A DNA stretch of 64,000 nt from Mycobacterium sp. D16Q14 (GTDB taxonomy: Bacteria > Actinomycetota > Actinomycetes > Mycobacteriales > Mycobacteriaceae): positions 62,001 through 126,000 of the forward strand of contig MAEX01000012.1 in NCBI GenBank assembly GCA_002013415.1, given 5' to 3'. A program made the position numbers and the translations under genes. Of the stretch, positions 54,281-63,554 are shown piece by piece. The notes below the pieces were generated by a model. The model was not told the origin of the DNA, made no database searches, and saw only the letters and a program-made list of their open reading frames with translations. Position 1 is the stretch's first letter. Every line of letters begins with the position of its first letter.

Positions 54281-57118
54281 CTACTCGGCGAAGGCCTCGA
54301 TTGGTGGGCAGGAGCACACCAGGTTGCGGTCGCCGTAGGCACCGTCGATGCGACGCACTGGCGGCCACACCTTGGGGCGGAAACCCTTTCCGAGCGGGTA
54401 CGCCGCCTCAGTCCGGCCGTACGGGTGATTCCACTCGTCGGCGGTGAGAGATTCGGCGGTGTGCGGCGCCCCGCGCAGCGGGTTGTCCTCCACCGGCCAC
54501 ACTCCCGAGCCGACCTTGTCGATCTCGGCCTTGATCGCGATCATCGCCTCACAGAAGGCATCCACCTCGGCCAGGCTCTCGCTCTCGGTGGGCTCCACCA
54601 TGAGCGTGCCGGCCACCGGGAAGCTCATCGTCGGTGCGTGGAAGCCGTAGTCGGCCAGGCGCTTAGCCACATCGTCGACGGTCACGCCGGTGTTCTTAGT
54701 GATATCCCGCAGGTCCAAGATGCACTCGTGGGCCACCATGCCGCTATCGCCGGTGTAGAGCACCGGGTAGTACTCGTCGAGACGGCGTGCCAGGTAGTTG
54801 GCCGAGGCGATCGCGGTCAGCGACGCCGCCCGCAGGCCGTCGGGTCCCATCATCCGGATATAGGCCCAGGTGATCGGCAGGATCGATGCCGAACCATAGG
54901 GCGCCGAGGACACCGGGGGTCCGGACGGCAGTTCGTCGGCGTACGGATGCCCCGGCAGGTACTGCGCGAGGTGGCTGCGCACCGCGACGGGCCCGACGCC
55001 GGGCCCACCGCCGCCATGAGGGATGCAGAACGTCTTGTGCAGGTTCAGGTGGCTGACATCGCCGCCGAAGCGCCCGGGACGGGCAAGTCCCACAAGGGCG
55101 TTCAGGTTCGCGCCGTCGACGTACACCTGTCCCCCGGCGTCGTGCACGGCCGCACAGATATCGGCAATGTCGTGCTCGTAGACACCGTGGGTGGATGGGT
55201 ACGTGATCATGATTGCCGCCAGCGTGCTGGCATTAGCCGCGATCTTGGCCCGCAGGTCGTCCAGGTCGACGTCGCCGTTCTCTCGGCAGGCCACCACCAC
55301 GACGCGCATACCCGCCAGGGCGGCCGAGGCGGCGTTGGTGCCATGAGCGCTCGACGGGATCAGACACACCTCACGCGCACTTTCGCCGCGGTCGATGTGG
55401 TACTGGCGGATGGCCAGCAGCCCCGCGTACTCGCCCTGCGATCCCGCGTTGGGCTGCAGGCTCACGTTGTCATACCCGGTGATATCGGATAGCCAGCCTT
55501 CGAGATCGGCGATCAGCGTGCGCAGGCCGCAAGAATCGCTCGCCGGGGCAAACGGATGCTGAGTGGCGAACTGCGGCCAGGTGATGGGCTCCATCTCGGC
55601 GGCGGCGTTGAGCTTCATGGTGCAGGATCCGAGCGGAATCATGCTGCGGTCCAACGCAATATCCTTGTCCGACAGCGCGCGCAGGTAGCGCATCATGTCG
55701 GTCTCGCTGTGATAGCGATTGAACGCCGGATGGGTCAGGTAATCGGAGTCTCGGGTCGCGATATCCGGGGGGCACGGGGCCTCCAGGGTGCCCTCGAACA
55801 TGTCGGTCCCAAATGCCCGCAGCACGGACACGAGGTGCGGCAGGGTGGTCGCCTCATCACAGGCGATCGAGACGTGGTCGCCGTCGGGACTCCAGACGTT
55901 GACACCTTCGGCCTTGGCGGCCGCTTGGATCTCCGCGGCCTTGCCGGGAACGTGCACCAGCACCGTGTCGAAGAAGTGGTCGTACACCACGGTGTAGCCA
56001 CCGCGCGTCAGCCCCGAGGCCAGCAGCTGCGCGTTGCGGTGCACCCGGGTGGCGATGCTGCGCAACCCTTCCGGGCCGTGATAGCTCGCGTACATGGCGG
56101 CCATCACCGCCAGCAGTACCTGTGCGGTACAGATGTTGCTAGTCGCCTTGTCGCGGCGGATGTGCTGTTCGCGGGTCTGCAGCGAGAGCCGGTATGCGGG
56201 TGCGCCGTCGGCGTCCACCGACACACCAACGAGGCGCCCGGGTAGCTGCCGGGCGTGCGCAGTGTGTACCGCGAGGTACCCGGCATGGGGGCCACCGAAT
56301 CCCATGGGCACACCAAAGCGTTGGGTGGTGCCGAAGGCGACGTCGGCACCGATGTCACCGGGTGGCGCGATGAGGGTGAGGGCCAGCAGGTCGGCGCCCA
56401 CAGCCACCAGTGCGCCGCGCCGATGGGCCTCGGAGATGACCGAAGTCCAGTCGTGCACCAACCCGGAGGCGCCGGGCAACTGCACGATCACGCCGAAGAA
56501 CTCGCCGTCGGGCAGTCCCTGGGTGAGATCGGCGGTCACCACCTCAATGCCGAGCGGTTCGGCGCGGGTGGCGATGACGGCCGCTGTCTGCCCGTACACG
56601 TCGGCGTCGACAATCAGACGGCTGGACCCGGACTTCACGGCGCGATGCATGAGCGTCATCGCCTCGGCCGCGGCCGTACCCTCGTCGAGCATGGAGGCAT
56701 TCGCGATGTCGAGGCCGGTGAGCTCTGCGACCATGGTTTGGAAGTTCAGCAGCGCCTCAAGGCGTCCCTGACTGATCTCCGGCTGGTACGGCGTGTACGC
56801 GGTGTACCAGGCCGGGTTTTCCAGGATGTGCCGGCGAAGTACCGGTGGTGTCAGCGTGTCGAAGTAGCCCTGTCCGATCATCGACACGGCAATCGTGTTC
56901 TGGCTGGCGAGTTTCCGCAGTGCGTCCAGAGCCTCGTGCTCGGATGCTGCTGCCGGGAGCGCGTCGAGGCCGGCGGCGAGGCCGCCGTGTTGCTCATCCA
57001 GGATGCTGGCCGGGACGGCCTTCGCGGCGAGCTCATCGAGGCTAGCCACGCCGATGGTGGCAAGCATGGTGTCGATATCAGCGGCGGTGGGACCGATATG
57101 GCGATCGGCGAAAGACAT
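54281..57118 (-). CDS. gcvP: Glycine dehydrogenase (decarboxylating), P-protein
   Basis: A 945-residue fused P-protein of the glycine cleavage system. N-terminal half: [52 protein letters not shown]-terminal catalytic half: [21 protein letters not shown] (PLP lysine in LHK), [21 protein letters not shown]. Decarboxylates glycine and passes aminomethyl to lipoyl-GcvH (60340-60735). ATG 57118 begins the conserved MSFADRHIG; the open frame upstream lies in the riboswitch. Expression is governed by the glycine riboswitch just upstream. Confidence 0.97.
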   Translation of the reverse strand: MSFADRHIGPTAADIDTMLATIGVASLDELAAKAVPASILDEQHGGLAAGLDALPAAASEHEALDALRKLASQNTIAVSMIGQGYFDTLTPPVLRRHILENPAWYTAYTPYQPEISQGRLEALLNFQTMVAELTGLDIANASMLDEGTAAAEAMTLMHRAVKSGSSRLIVDADVYGQTAAVIATRAEPLGIEVVTADLTQGLPDGEFFGVIVQLPGASGLVHDWTSVISEAHRRGALVAVGADLLALTLIAPPGDIGADVAFGTTQRFGVPMGFGGPHAGYLAVHTAHARQLPGRLVGVSVDADGAPAYRLSLQTREQHIRRDKATSNICTAQVLLAVMAAMYASYHGPEGLRSIATRVHRNAQLLASGLTRGGYTVVYDHFFDTVLVHVPGKAAEIQAAAKAEGVNVWSPDGDHVSIACDEATTLPHLVSVLRAFGTDMFEGTLEAPCPPDIATRDSDYLTHPAFNRYHSETDMMRYLRALSDKDIALDRSMIPLGSCTMKLNAAAEMEPITWPQFATQHPFAPASDSCGLRTLIADLEGWLSDITGYDNVSLQPNAGSQGEYAGLLAIRQYHIDRGESAREVCLIPSSAHGTNAASAALAGMRVVVVACRENGDVDLDDLRAKIAANASTLAAIMITYPSTHGVYEHDIADICAAVHDAGGQVYVDGANLNALVGLARPGRFGGDVSHLNLHKTFCIPHGGGGPGVGPVAVRSHLAQYLPGHPYADELPSGPPVSSAPYGSASILPITWAYIRMMGPDGLRAASLTAIASANYLARRLDEYYPVLYTGDSGMVAHECILDLRDITKNTGVTVDDVAKRLADYGFHAPTMSFPVAGTLMVEPTESESLAEVDAFCEAMIAIKAEIDKVGSGVWPVEDNPLRGAPHTAESLTADEWNHPYGRTEAAYPLGKGFRPKVWPPVRRIDGAYGDRNLVCSCPPIEAFAE

Positions 57119-57189
57119 GACACTCCCGGAGGGCCGAGTCACGCGACAGGCACGCGACGGCGTCTCCCCTCCCTCTGTCATCAACCCGG

Positions 57190-57400
57190 TGCGGGCGCCT
57201 GAGAGATTCGGTCGTCTCACCGGGCGGATTCGCGGGGTGAGAAGCCTTTCCCCGTCGGCGGGTGATCTGATCGAAAGATCAGATCACCGCTTTTCAGAGG
57301 CATCGGGGCCGAGGGCGGTTCGGGGGCCTGAGAGATTGGCGGAGAGGTGTTGCTCCTTCGGCGGCCATGACTGGCGGTCATGACACTCTCCCGCCCACGG
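57190..57400 (-). promoter_or_regulatory. Tandem glycine riboswitch controlling gcvP
   Basis: On the minus strand two aptamers lie in series. Aptamer 1 (about 57400-57310): GGGAGAGTGTC, a CATGAC/GTCATG P3a stem, GCCGAAGGAGCAA, then AATCTCTCAGGC. Aptamer 2 (about 57305-57190): CTCTGAAAAGC, a perfect 12-bp stem (57261-57272 with 57277-57288), GCCGACGGGGAAA, then GAATCTCTCAGGC. These are the conserved glycine aptamer elements in order. Glycine binding should allow gcvP expression. A TAAACT -10-like element lies at 57414-57419. Confidence 0.92.
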
Positions 57401-57465
57401 GCGATGCTTGACCAGTTTACGCGAGGTAACCCTCTGGTCCAGACCGCCGAGTGAGTGAAGCCGGA

Positions 57466-58092
57466 TCAGCCGATTTTGCGGGCGCGATCCTTGCGACGGG
57501 AGGCCAGCTCGTCCTCGGGTGCCTCAATGGCCTCGCCGCCGTCGGCGCGCTCTCCCGGGAACTCGGCAATGGCGCCGGTCAGCTCGCGCATGGCACCGCT
57601 GACCGCGATGCCGAATACGCCCTGTCCGCCCTGCAGGAGGTCGACGACCTCTTCGGCGGAGGTGCATTCATAGACCGTGGTGCCATCCGAGAACAGCGTG
57701 ATGTTCGCGAGATCCTCGACCCCCCGCTGACGCAGGTGTTCGACGGCTACCCGGATGTTCTGCAGCGAGATTCCGGTGTCCAGCAGTCGCTTGACGATCT
57801 TGAGGACCAGGATGTCTTTGAAGGAGTACAGCCGCTGGCTGCCGGAGCCGGCCGCGCCACGAATCGAGGGAACCACCAATGAGGTGCGCGCCCAGTAGTC
57901 CAGCTGGCGGTACGTGATGCCGGCAACCTGGCAGGCACTGGGTCCGCGGTAGCCAACGAGCTGGTCGGGAACGGAATCATCCGGGAAGAGACCCGGCTGG
58001 ACAGGTCCGTCAGACGCGGATGACTCGGCGGAACCCGCCGCACTCCCATCCAGCGTCATGTCCAGCTGCCCCTGCTGCGGCTGTTCGACCAC
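57466..58092 (-). CDS. MerR-family regulator (Rv1830/ResR-like)
   Basis: A 208-residue regulator with a MerR-type winged helix in the middle (YRGPSACQVAGITYRQLDYWARTSLVVPSI, RLYSFKDILVLKIVKRLLDTG) and a C-terminal sensor (ANITLFSDGTTVYECTSAEEVVDLLQGGQGVFGIAV). A disordered 45-residue N-terminus precedes it. Rv1830 (ResR) influences cell division and drug resilience in M. tuberculosis. GTG 58092, with GAGGGAG upstream. The 256 bases before it hold the terminator of the next gene and its own promoter. Confidence 0.9.
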   Translation of the reverse strand: MVEQPQQGQLDMTLDGSAAGSAESSASDGPVQPGLFPDDSVPDQLVGYRGPSACQVAGITYRQLDYWARTSLVVPSIRGAAGSGSQRLYSFKDILVLKIVKRLLDTGISLQNIRVAVEHLRQRGVEDLANITLFSDGTTVYECTSAEEVVDLLQGGQGVFGIAVSGAMRELTGAIAEFPGERADGGEAIEAPEDELASRRKDRARKIG

Positions 58093-58338
58093 TTCTGCTC
58101 CCTCTCGCCGATCGCTTCGCCGGCTCTCGTGGCGCGGTTCTGAGAAATCCCCTGAGAAATTCCAAGGAACCGAGTCCGCCGGTAGTGCGTTCGTCCAAGC
58201 ACGAATTCTCCGAGCATACGCTCCTTGCGCTGCCCCGTGCCGGCCGCTGAGTCAAATTATGGCCTCCGGGAAATCACGGTCAACGCGACGCGCCCGGGTC
58301 GAGACTGTAAAGGTCAGGTTGAGACTTACTCGTTACTT

Positions 58339-58359
58339 AAGGCCCTGTTTACGGGCCTT
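58339..58359 (-). terminator. Hairpin with the upstream gene's stop codon in its loop
   Basis: AAGGCCC (58339-58345) and GGGCCTT (58353-58359) pair perfectly around a seven-base loop. The TAA of the nuclease gene (58349-58351) lies inside that loop, so a terminating ribosome would cover the hairpin. AAGTAACG follows on the minus strand, without a U-tract. Confidence 0.65.
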
Positions 58360-58852
58360 CTGTGGCCTTGAAGTCGTCGGGCGACACGCTGTCGAGGAAC
58401 TCCTTGAACTTCTCGACCTCGTCTTCTCGCAGCGCTCCGCCGGAGTCCTCGTCGTCCTCGTCGGGAATGATCAGGCCCGCCTCGGCCAGTACGGCTTCCT
58501 CGACGTAGATCGGAACCCCTACGCGCAGCGCGATTGCCACCGAATCGGACGGCCGTGCCGATACCCGGATATCACTGTCGAAAACAAGGTCCGCGTAGAA
58601 CGTGCCTTCTTGCAAATCCACGATCCGCACTTCCTTGAGTGAATGCCCAAGGGCAGCAATGAGATCGCGGATCAGGTCATGGGTGAGCGGCCGCGCCGGC
58701 TCCACCCCCTGCTGTTCCAGGGCAATGGCCGCAGCCTCGGACTGACCGATCCAAATCGGCAGGTATCGATCGCCGGCGGATTCCCGCAGCAACAACACCG
58801 GCTGGTTCTGGGGCTGCTCCACGCGGATTCCCACGACTCGAACTTCGCTCAT
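58349..58852 (-). CDS. Bifunctional nuclease-domain protein (DUF151, Rv1829-like)
   Basis: A 167-residue DUF151 protein: VVGIRVEQPQNQPVLLLRESAGDRYLPIWIG, QSEAAAIALEQQGVEPARPLTHDL, and VSARPSDSVAIALRVGVPIYVEEAVL. Plant and bacterial members have nuclease activity; the role in mycobacteria is unknown. ATG 58852 follows GGAGGGCACG; MSEVRV is the conserved start. The acidic tail (PDEDDEDSGG) is typical. Confidence 0.88.
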   Translation of the reverse strand: MSEVRVVGIRVEQPQNQPVLLLRESAGDRYLPIWIGQSEAAAIALEQQGVEPARPLTHDLIRDLIAALGHSLKEVRIVDLQEGTFYADLVFDSDIRVSARPSDSVAIALRVGVPIYVEEAVLAEAGLIIPDEDDEDSGGALREDEVEKFKEFLDSVSPDDFKATEGP

Positions 58853-58898
58853 CGTGCCCTCCAACACCAGTACTTCTGTCGTACCGCGAGTCTAGTCC

Positions 58899-59642
58899 TC
58901 AGCGATCGAGGACGCCGCGCACCGCGGACTTGATCATCGCGCCGTGGAGCGCGATCGATAGCGCCGCCACCTCCCGGATCAGGTCATCGGCGCGGTCGCG
59001 GGCTCCTGCCTTGTTGGCCTTGACGGTCGGGCCCACGATCTGGGCAATCAAATCGGTCTCGCGATCGACTGCCGATCGGAAGGTGCGCAGGTGCCGCGGC
59101 TCGACACCGTAGTCGGCCAGCTCGGCGGCGCACTGAACGATCAGGACCGTGTATTCGTCGAAAAAACCGCCTGGGCCGGAGGTGACGATTCCCGCCCTGA
59201 TGAGCGAGGTCAGCAGCACCTCGTCAGCGCCGGAACGCGACAGCAGATCCTCGCGGCTGAGCCGGGTGGGACGTACCGATGGAAATCCTTGACGGGCAAC
59301 ACTGTTGGTTCCATCACCATCGGTGATGGCGAACAGGCGAGGGCCGCCGCTGAAACCCGCCACATCGGGCAGCGCGCCGTCGGGCTGGGCGTCAAGCTGC
59401 TCCTTGATCACCTTTAACGGCAGGTAGTGATCGCGTTGGGCAGTCAGGATGAACCGGAGCCGCTCGGCGTCATAGGCCGAAAACCGGCGATACCCCGACG
59501 CGCTACGCGACGGGGTAACCAGGCCCTCCGATTCGAGGAATCGAATCTTCGAGATCGTGACGTCCGGAAACTCCGGACGCAACAGGTCGAGTACCGACCC
59601 AATCGACATTCCGGTGAGAGCCGGCCGGTCGGGAGCTGTCAC
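58899..59642 (-). CDS. MerR-family regulator (Rv1828-like)
   Basis: A 247-residue regulator. The N-terminal MerR HTH is clear: [54 protein letters not shown]. The C-terminal region ([28 protein letters not shown]) is the effector/dimer part particular to this actinobacterial group. No metal-binding cysteines are present except one (VQCAAEL). GTG start overlaps the garA stop (GTGA). Confidence 0.9.
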   Translation of the reverse strand: MTAPDRPALTGMSIGSVLDLLRPEFPDVTISKIRFLESEGLVTPSRSASGYRRFSAYDAERLRFILTAQRDHYLPLKVIKEQLDAQPDGALPDVAGFSGGPRLFAITDGDGTNSVARQGFPSVRPTRLSREDLLSRSGADEVLLTSLIRAGIVTSGPGGFFDEYTVLIVQCAAELADYGVEPRHLRTFRSAVDRETDLIAQIVGPTVKANKAGARDRADDLIREVAALSIALHGAMIKSAVRGVLDR

Positions 59643-60112
59643 TGGCCACCCGGGGCGGTGTCATCGCCGGCCGACTTCGGCCCGGTCAGGAAGACCAGAC
59701 GGAACTTTCCGATCTGCACCTCGTCGCCGTTGGCGAGAACCGCCGAATCCACGGGCTCGCGGTTGACATAGGTCCCGTTGAGGCTGCCCACGTCGACGAC
59801 CTGGAATTCGCCACTGTCAAGCCGGAATTCGGCGTGACGACGGCTTACGGTGACGTCATCGAGGAAGATGTCGCTGTCCGGGTGCCGTCCGGCCGATGTG
59901 GTCGCCTGATCGAGCAGAAATCGCGATCCCGCGTTGGGTCCGCGCTTGACCACCAACAGTGCCGAACCGGCAGGCAATCCCTCGACACCCGACACGTCGG
60001 TAGCGGCCTGCGCGGGCGCTTCCAGCTCCGTCGCAAAATCGGCGCGGAACACCGAGGTCGTCTCCGCGGTGACCTCGCCTGACGTGTCGTCCTTGTCGTT
60101 ATCGGTCACCAT
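59639..60112 (-). CDS. garA: FHA-domain metabolic regulator GarA
   Basis: A 157-residue forkhead-associated protein. The N-terminal ETTSVF motif (about residues 17-22) holds the threonines phosphorylated by PknB and PknG; the FHA domain shows [23 protein letters not shown] and [13 protein letters not shown]. Unphosphorylated GarA inhibits 2-oxoglutarate dehydrogenase and glutamate dehydrogenase and activates glutamate synthase. It lies between gcvH and the MerR gene in conserved order. Confidence 0.95.
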   Translation of the reverse strand: MVTDNDKDDTSGEVTAETTSVFRADFATELEAPAQAATDVSGVEGLPAGSALLVVKRGPNAGSRFLLDQATTSAGRHPDSDIFLDDVTVSRRHAEFRLDSGEFQVVDVGSLNGTYVNREPVDSAVLANGDEVQIGKFRLVFLTGPKSAGDDTAPGGQ

Positions 60113-60171
60113 CGCTCCTTCTTCCTCGCCCCTGGAGGATTCGATTGTCAGTGCGGATCTCGCTGAGCTTG

Positions 60172-60234
60172 ATGCTCTTCGCGACCCTTATCTGCCCTCA
60201 TGCTCTTCGCGGCGAGCGCTCATCGCCGCTCATT
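60172..60234. repeat. Degenerate copy of the dispersed repeat, upstream of garA
   Basis: ATGCTCTTCGCG occurs at 60172 and 60200; the second continues GCGAGCGCTCATC, resembling the complement of the unit found at 44335 and 63468. GCTCAT recurs at 60227. It lies in the 227-base garA-gcvH intergenic region, about 60-120 bases before the garA start, so it is probably in the garA promoter or leader. The rest of that region shows nothing recognisable. Confidence 0.6.
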
Positions 60235-60339
60235 TCCGACCGTACCGTCTGACTGCCCGCAACGGGCCACCTCTGCCTTATCGGCCAGTGGTCCACCCGA
60301 AATAGTGGTCATCGGACCGGTTGGAGAACTGGTGCCCTC

Positions 60340-60735
60340 CTAATCGGTGGCGTCACCATATCCCGATGCGTCTAAGAGGTCATTAAGAGCGGCGTCGAGG
60401 TCTGCCGCGCTGGTGGCTTCAAGATCGACCAACCATCCCTCGCCGTATGGGTCGGAGTTGACCAGCTGCGGGTTGGAATCCAAATCGCCATTCGCGCCAA
60501 CAACTTTCGCGGTGATCGGCGCAAACAGGTCAGATACCGACTTGGTGGACTCCACCTCGCCGAACGTGGCGCCGGCAGTCAGGTCCGAGCCGACGTCCGG
60601 CAGCTGGACGAACACCACGTCGCCGAGCTGTGACTGTGCGTAGTCGGTGATCCCGATGCGCACGGTGCACTCACCCGTGCGCCGCACCCATTCGTGTTCC
60701 TCGGTGTAGTGCAGGTCGGCAGGAATTTCGGTCAC
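60340..60735 (-). CDS. gcvH: Glycine cleavage system H protein
   Basis: A 131-residue lipoyl carrier: YTEEHEWVRRTGECTVRIGITDYAQSQLGDVVFVQLP and GEVESTKSVSDLFAPITAKVV, whose STKS lysine is lipoylated. Shuttles the aminomethyl group between P, T and L proteins. Its partner gcvP is at 54281-57118; gcvT and lpd are outside the window. No glycine riboswitch precedes it. Confidence 0.97.
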   Translation of the reverse strand: MTEIPADLHYTEEHEWVRRTGECTVRIGITDYAQSQLGDVVFVQLPDVGSDLTAGATFGEVESTKSVSDLFAPITAKVVGANGDLDSNPQLVNSDPYGEGWLVDLEATSAADLDAALNDLLDASGYGDATD

Positions 60736-60790
60736 GGTGAATCATCCTTGCTCTCGGTCAGTGGTCTGCGTAGTCGCTGGGCCCGGAGGG

Positions 60791-61549
60791 CTACTTGCCG
60801 GGCTGAGCGTATTGGCGCGGTTTCGGTTCCCGCAAGGTGGTGATGTCTACGCGTGTCGGCTGGTCGATGGTAACGCCACCGCCCACACGCGACACGGTGT
60901 CGACGGCGCCACCGGGAATGTTCATCGCCGCCGCGAGTGTCGGCGGATCGCCTATCGCCAGAACCGAATACGGAGGTGCCAGGAGCGTGCCGTCGACGGT
61001 GAGCTGTCCTGGGGTCCCGGTTACCCACGAATCAGCCCCAATGCGCACCGACTGGCCGCCCGACTTGATCTCGATCGCCTCGGCACCGGCCGCCCGCAGC
61101 TCGTTGATGATGTCGAGGAGCGCTTCTGGTCCGAGGCCCTGCCCGGGATCGTTGATGGTGAGGACGACACCCGGTCCGGTGGCGCCGACTGTCCCCACCA
61201 TGATGGACAGCGCCGACAGACGGGCCTTGGCGTCGTTGATCACCGCCTGATTGCCGGTTCCGCTGGCGCGCATGGTGATAAGGCTCTGCTGCAGGTCTGC
61301 GATCTCCTTGTTCAGGCTGGCGTCGCGCTGCTGCAGCGAGTCGAGCAGCACCAGCAGGTCAGCGGGCCGCGCGGTGTCCAGGCCATCGCCGGATTCGGTT
61401 TGGCGAACCTGAGTGGTGATCGCCAGCCCCAGCAGTGCGCACAGCGCGACACCCAGCACTCCGAAGGTGACCTGCATGCGGGTCGGCGGGCGGCGCGTCT
61501 TGGGCATCTCGTGCTTGCCGGGGTACGGCTCATGCTGGGAATCGGTCAT
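60791..61549 (-). CDS. DUF881 protein (Rv1825-like)
   Basis: A 252-residue single-pass membrane protein: basic N-terminus (MPKTRRPPTRMQ), one helix (TFGVLGVALCALLGLAITTQV), a coiled coil (DLLVLLDSLQQRDASLNKEIADLQQSLI) and the outer DUF881 domain (GPGVVLTINDP, LLDIINELRAAGAEAIEIKSG, ILTTLREP-like end). ATG 61549; a longer frame upstream overlaps the next gene. One of two DUF881 genes flanking the Sbp-type gene. Confidence 0.88.
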   Translation of the reverse strand: MTDSQHEPYPGKHEMPKTRRPPTRMQVTFGVLGVALCALLGLAITTQVRQTESGDGLDTARPADLLVLLDSLQQRDASLNKEIADLQQSLITMRASGTGNQAVINDAKARLSALSIMVGTVGATGPGVVLTINDPGQGLGPEALLDIINELRAAGAEAIEIKSGGQSVRIGADSWVTGTPGQLTVDGTLLAPPYSVLAIGDPPTLAAAMNIPGGAVDTVSRVGGGVTIDQPTRVDITTLREPKPRQYAQPGK

Positions 61550-61553
61550 CGGC

Positions 61554-61886
61554 TTACGCCCCAAACAACCTGCGCCGCAGAGCGGCAGCGTTGCCGAATA
61601 TGCGAATGCCAAGAACGACGATGATGGCGGTGGACAGCTGTGTACCGACCCCAAGCTGGTCGCCCACGAACACGATCAGCGCCGCTACCAGCACGTTGAA
61701 CACGAAGGAGACCACGAACACCTTCGAATCGAATATCTGGTCCAAGTAGGCCCGAGCGCCGCCGAAAAGCGCATCGAGCGCCGCCACCACCGCGATCGGC
61801 AAGTACGGGGCGACGGCGTCGGGCACGTTCGGATGAAACACCAGCCCCAAAACCACGCCGATCACCAGCGCGACAATGCCGATCAT
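61554..61886 (-). CDS. Small basic protein family (DUF1290, Rv1824-like)
   Basis: A 110-residue membrane protein with three helices: IGIVALVIGVVLGLVFHP, YLPIAVVAALDALFGGARAYL and VVSFVFNVLVAALIVFVGDQLG. The DALFGGxRA motif marks the Sbp family, often encoded beside DUF881 and cell-division genes in Gram-positives. Four bases separate it from the downstream DUF881 gene. Confidence 0.88.
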   Translation of the reverse strand: MIGIVALVIGVVLGLVFHPNVPDAVAPYLPIAVVAALDALFGGARAYLDQIFDSKVFVVSFVFNVLVAALIVFVGDQLGVGTQLSTAIIVVLGIRIFGNAAALRRRLFGA

Positions 61887-61922
61887 CGTCTACTTCCTCT
61901 CCTCGTCACGGTCCGGGTCATT

Positions 61923-62867
61923 TCATCGGGCTCCTACTGGAATTTCCTTGGCGTACTTCACGTCCCGATTAACCGCCGGGGCTAGCTGGACGTTCTCCTG
62001 GGTGCCCAGGGTGAGCCGGATGCCATAGGACTTCTGGAGAAGCCGCATCCTGGCCATGCCCGGACTGCGCTCGAACGAGGACTTCATCGTGTTAGCGGGG
62101 CCGATGGCGACGATGCGGTACGGCGAGCTGATGGGCTGGTTGTCGACCAGGATCGCTCCCCCGGCCTGACGCATCGTCACGTTGGGGCCGATGCGAACGT
62201 CCGAGACCGAAATCGCCTCTGCACCACTGGTCCACAGCGAGTTCACGACGAGCTGCATGTCGCGGTCGAGAATAACTTGTTGGCTGCGCGGGATACGTTC
62301 CTTCGAGACGTCCGAAAGATCGCCGGTGCTGCCCGGGTCGGCCAACATGACGATCAGCGCGGGTCCACGCACCGGGGTGCTTGCCGCCGCAAGACCCAAC
62401 TGGTCCAACCGATTCAGCAGCTCCTTGCCCTGCTCGTTGCCTTCCAGTTGGCTGCGCCGGGCGCCGGCCACCTCTGCTGACAACTGATCGCGGGTTGACT
62501 CCAGTGCTCCCGAATCGCGCTGTTCACTGCGGATACTTGCCAGCAGTCCCTGCTTCTCCTGTATGACGCCGGGCGCTATGCGGGTGGTCTGCGCGACGGC
62601 CGCCGCGAAGACGGCGGCGATCGCGATGGCAGCGACTGCCTGCCAACCCCATTCAGCCAGGCGTGAGCGCGGCGCGGCCCCGTCGCGGTGTGCGGCGGCC
62701 GCTTCGGTGTATCCGGCGTCGAGGTGATCGGAGAGCAGGGTGCGCAAGAGCGAGGGCACCGGATTACGCTTGGGCCGGTTCGCACTGTGATGGCCCAGGC
62801 CTTCCTCGGGTTCAAAACCACCCATGAGATGTGGCCCATTGCCATGTATCGGATCGTCGGTACTCAT
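61923..62867 (-). CDS. DUF881 protein (Rv1823-like)
   Basis: A 314-residue single-pass membrane protein: an 80-residue cytosolic N-terminus, one helix (AVAAIAIAAVFAAAVAQTTR), coiled coil (about 105-165), then DUF881 (GPALIVMLADPG, VILDRDMQLVVNSLWTSGAEAISVSDVRI, ILVDNQPISSPYRIVAIGP). One base separates its ATG from the pgsA2 stop. Together with the Sbp gene it suggests an envelope or division-associated complex. Confidence 0.9.
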   Translation of the reverse strand: MSTDDPIHGNGPHLMGGFEPEEGLGHHSANRPKRNPVPSLLRTLLSDHLDAGYTEAAAAHRDGAAPRSRLAEWGWQAVAAIAIAAVFAAAVAQTTRIAPGVIQEKQGLLASIRSEQRDSGALESTRDQLSAEVAGARRSQLEGNEQGKELLNRLDQLGLAAASTPVRGPALIVMLADPGSTGDLSDVSKERIPRSQQVILDRDMQLVVNSLWTSGAEAISVSDVRIGPNVTMRQAGGAILVDNQPISSPYRIVAIGPANTMKSSFERSPGMARMRLLQKSYGIRLTLGTQENVQLAPAVNRDVKYAKEIPVGAR

Positions 62868-62868
62868 G

Positions 62869-63498
62869 TCAGGTGCTGACCTTCGGCAGCTGCCGGACCA
62901 CCATCACTATTTGTGCGATGTAGAGCACGAACGTCCACAGGTACATGCCCAGCCCCCAGATCAGGAACGCCCAGCCGCAGGGGCCGATTATCCTGCCCCA
63001 CAGCGAGTCCCATTCGCCGATGAGGATCAGGGGGAACGCCGACATCAATGCGAAGGTCGCGGCCTTGCCGATGTAGATGACCGGCAACGCCTCGATTCCA
63101 CGGCGGCGCACGATGGGCAGTCCAAGGGTGAGAATCAGGTCGCGGGCCAGCAGAGTGAGGACGATCCACCACGGCACGATGTCCCGGATGGCGAACGCGA
63201 TCGGGGTGGTCACCATGTACAGCCGGTCGGCGGCCGGGTCCAGGAGCGTGCCCAGGTGTGACGACTGATTCATCAGCCGGGCAATCTTGCCGTCGGCCCA
63301 GTCCGTGAAGCCGCTCAGCATCAGAATGGCGACGGCCCAGCCGTCGGCGTGCTTCACCAGCAGCAGGTACAGGAACAACGGGATGAACGCGAGCCGAATA
63401 ACGCTCAGCACGTTGGGGACCGTCAGTATCCGGTCATCTCCGGGAGGCGGCTCATTGGGAGCTGAAGCTCTTCGCGCAAGCGGCTCATCGGTTCCCAT
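62869..63498 (-). CDS. pgsA2: CDP-alcohol phosphatidyltransferase (PgsA2-like)
   Basis: A 209-residue membrane enzyme with the CDP-OH-P signature DWADGKIARLMNQSSHLGTLL DPAAD (DGxxAR...GxxxDxxxD) and five to six helices. Makes a glycerophospholipid from CDP-diacylglycerol; the exact product of mycobacterial PgsA2 is unsettled. The N-terminal residues about 4-18 (DEPLARRASAPNEPP) are encoded by the dispersed repeat at 63447-63489; the conserved protein begins near RILTVPN. Confidence 0.9.
   Translation of the reverse strand: MGTDEPLARRASAPNEPPPGDDRILTVPNVLSVIRLAFIPLFLYLLLVKHADGWAVAILMLSGFTDWADGKIARLMNQSSHLGTLLDPAADRLYMVTTPIAFAIRDIVPWWIVLTLLARDLILTLGLPIVRRRGIEALPVIYIGKAATFALMSAFPLILIGEWDSLWGRIIGPCGWAFLIWGLGMYLWTFVLYIAQIVMVVRQLPKVST
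63447..63489 (-). repeat. Dispersed repeat inside the pgsA2 start region
   Basis: On the minus strand GATGAGCCGCTTGCGCG starts at 63489, and AATGAGCCGC follows, its ATGAGCCGC 33 bases after the first, the same period as the pair at 44335. The repeat is read in frame as the N-terminal extension of PgsA2. Confidence 0.85.
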
Positions 63499-63554
63499 CC
63501 GGCCAGCCTCTCATATTCGCGGAGCGATACCCCACGTAACCAGGCGGCTTGTCG

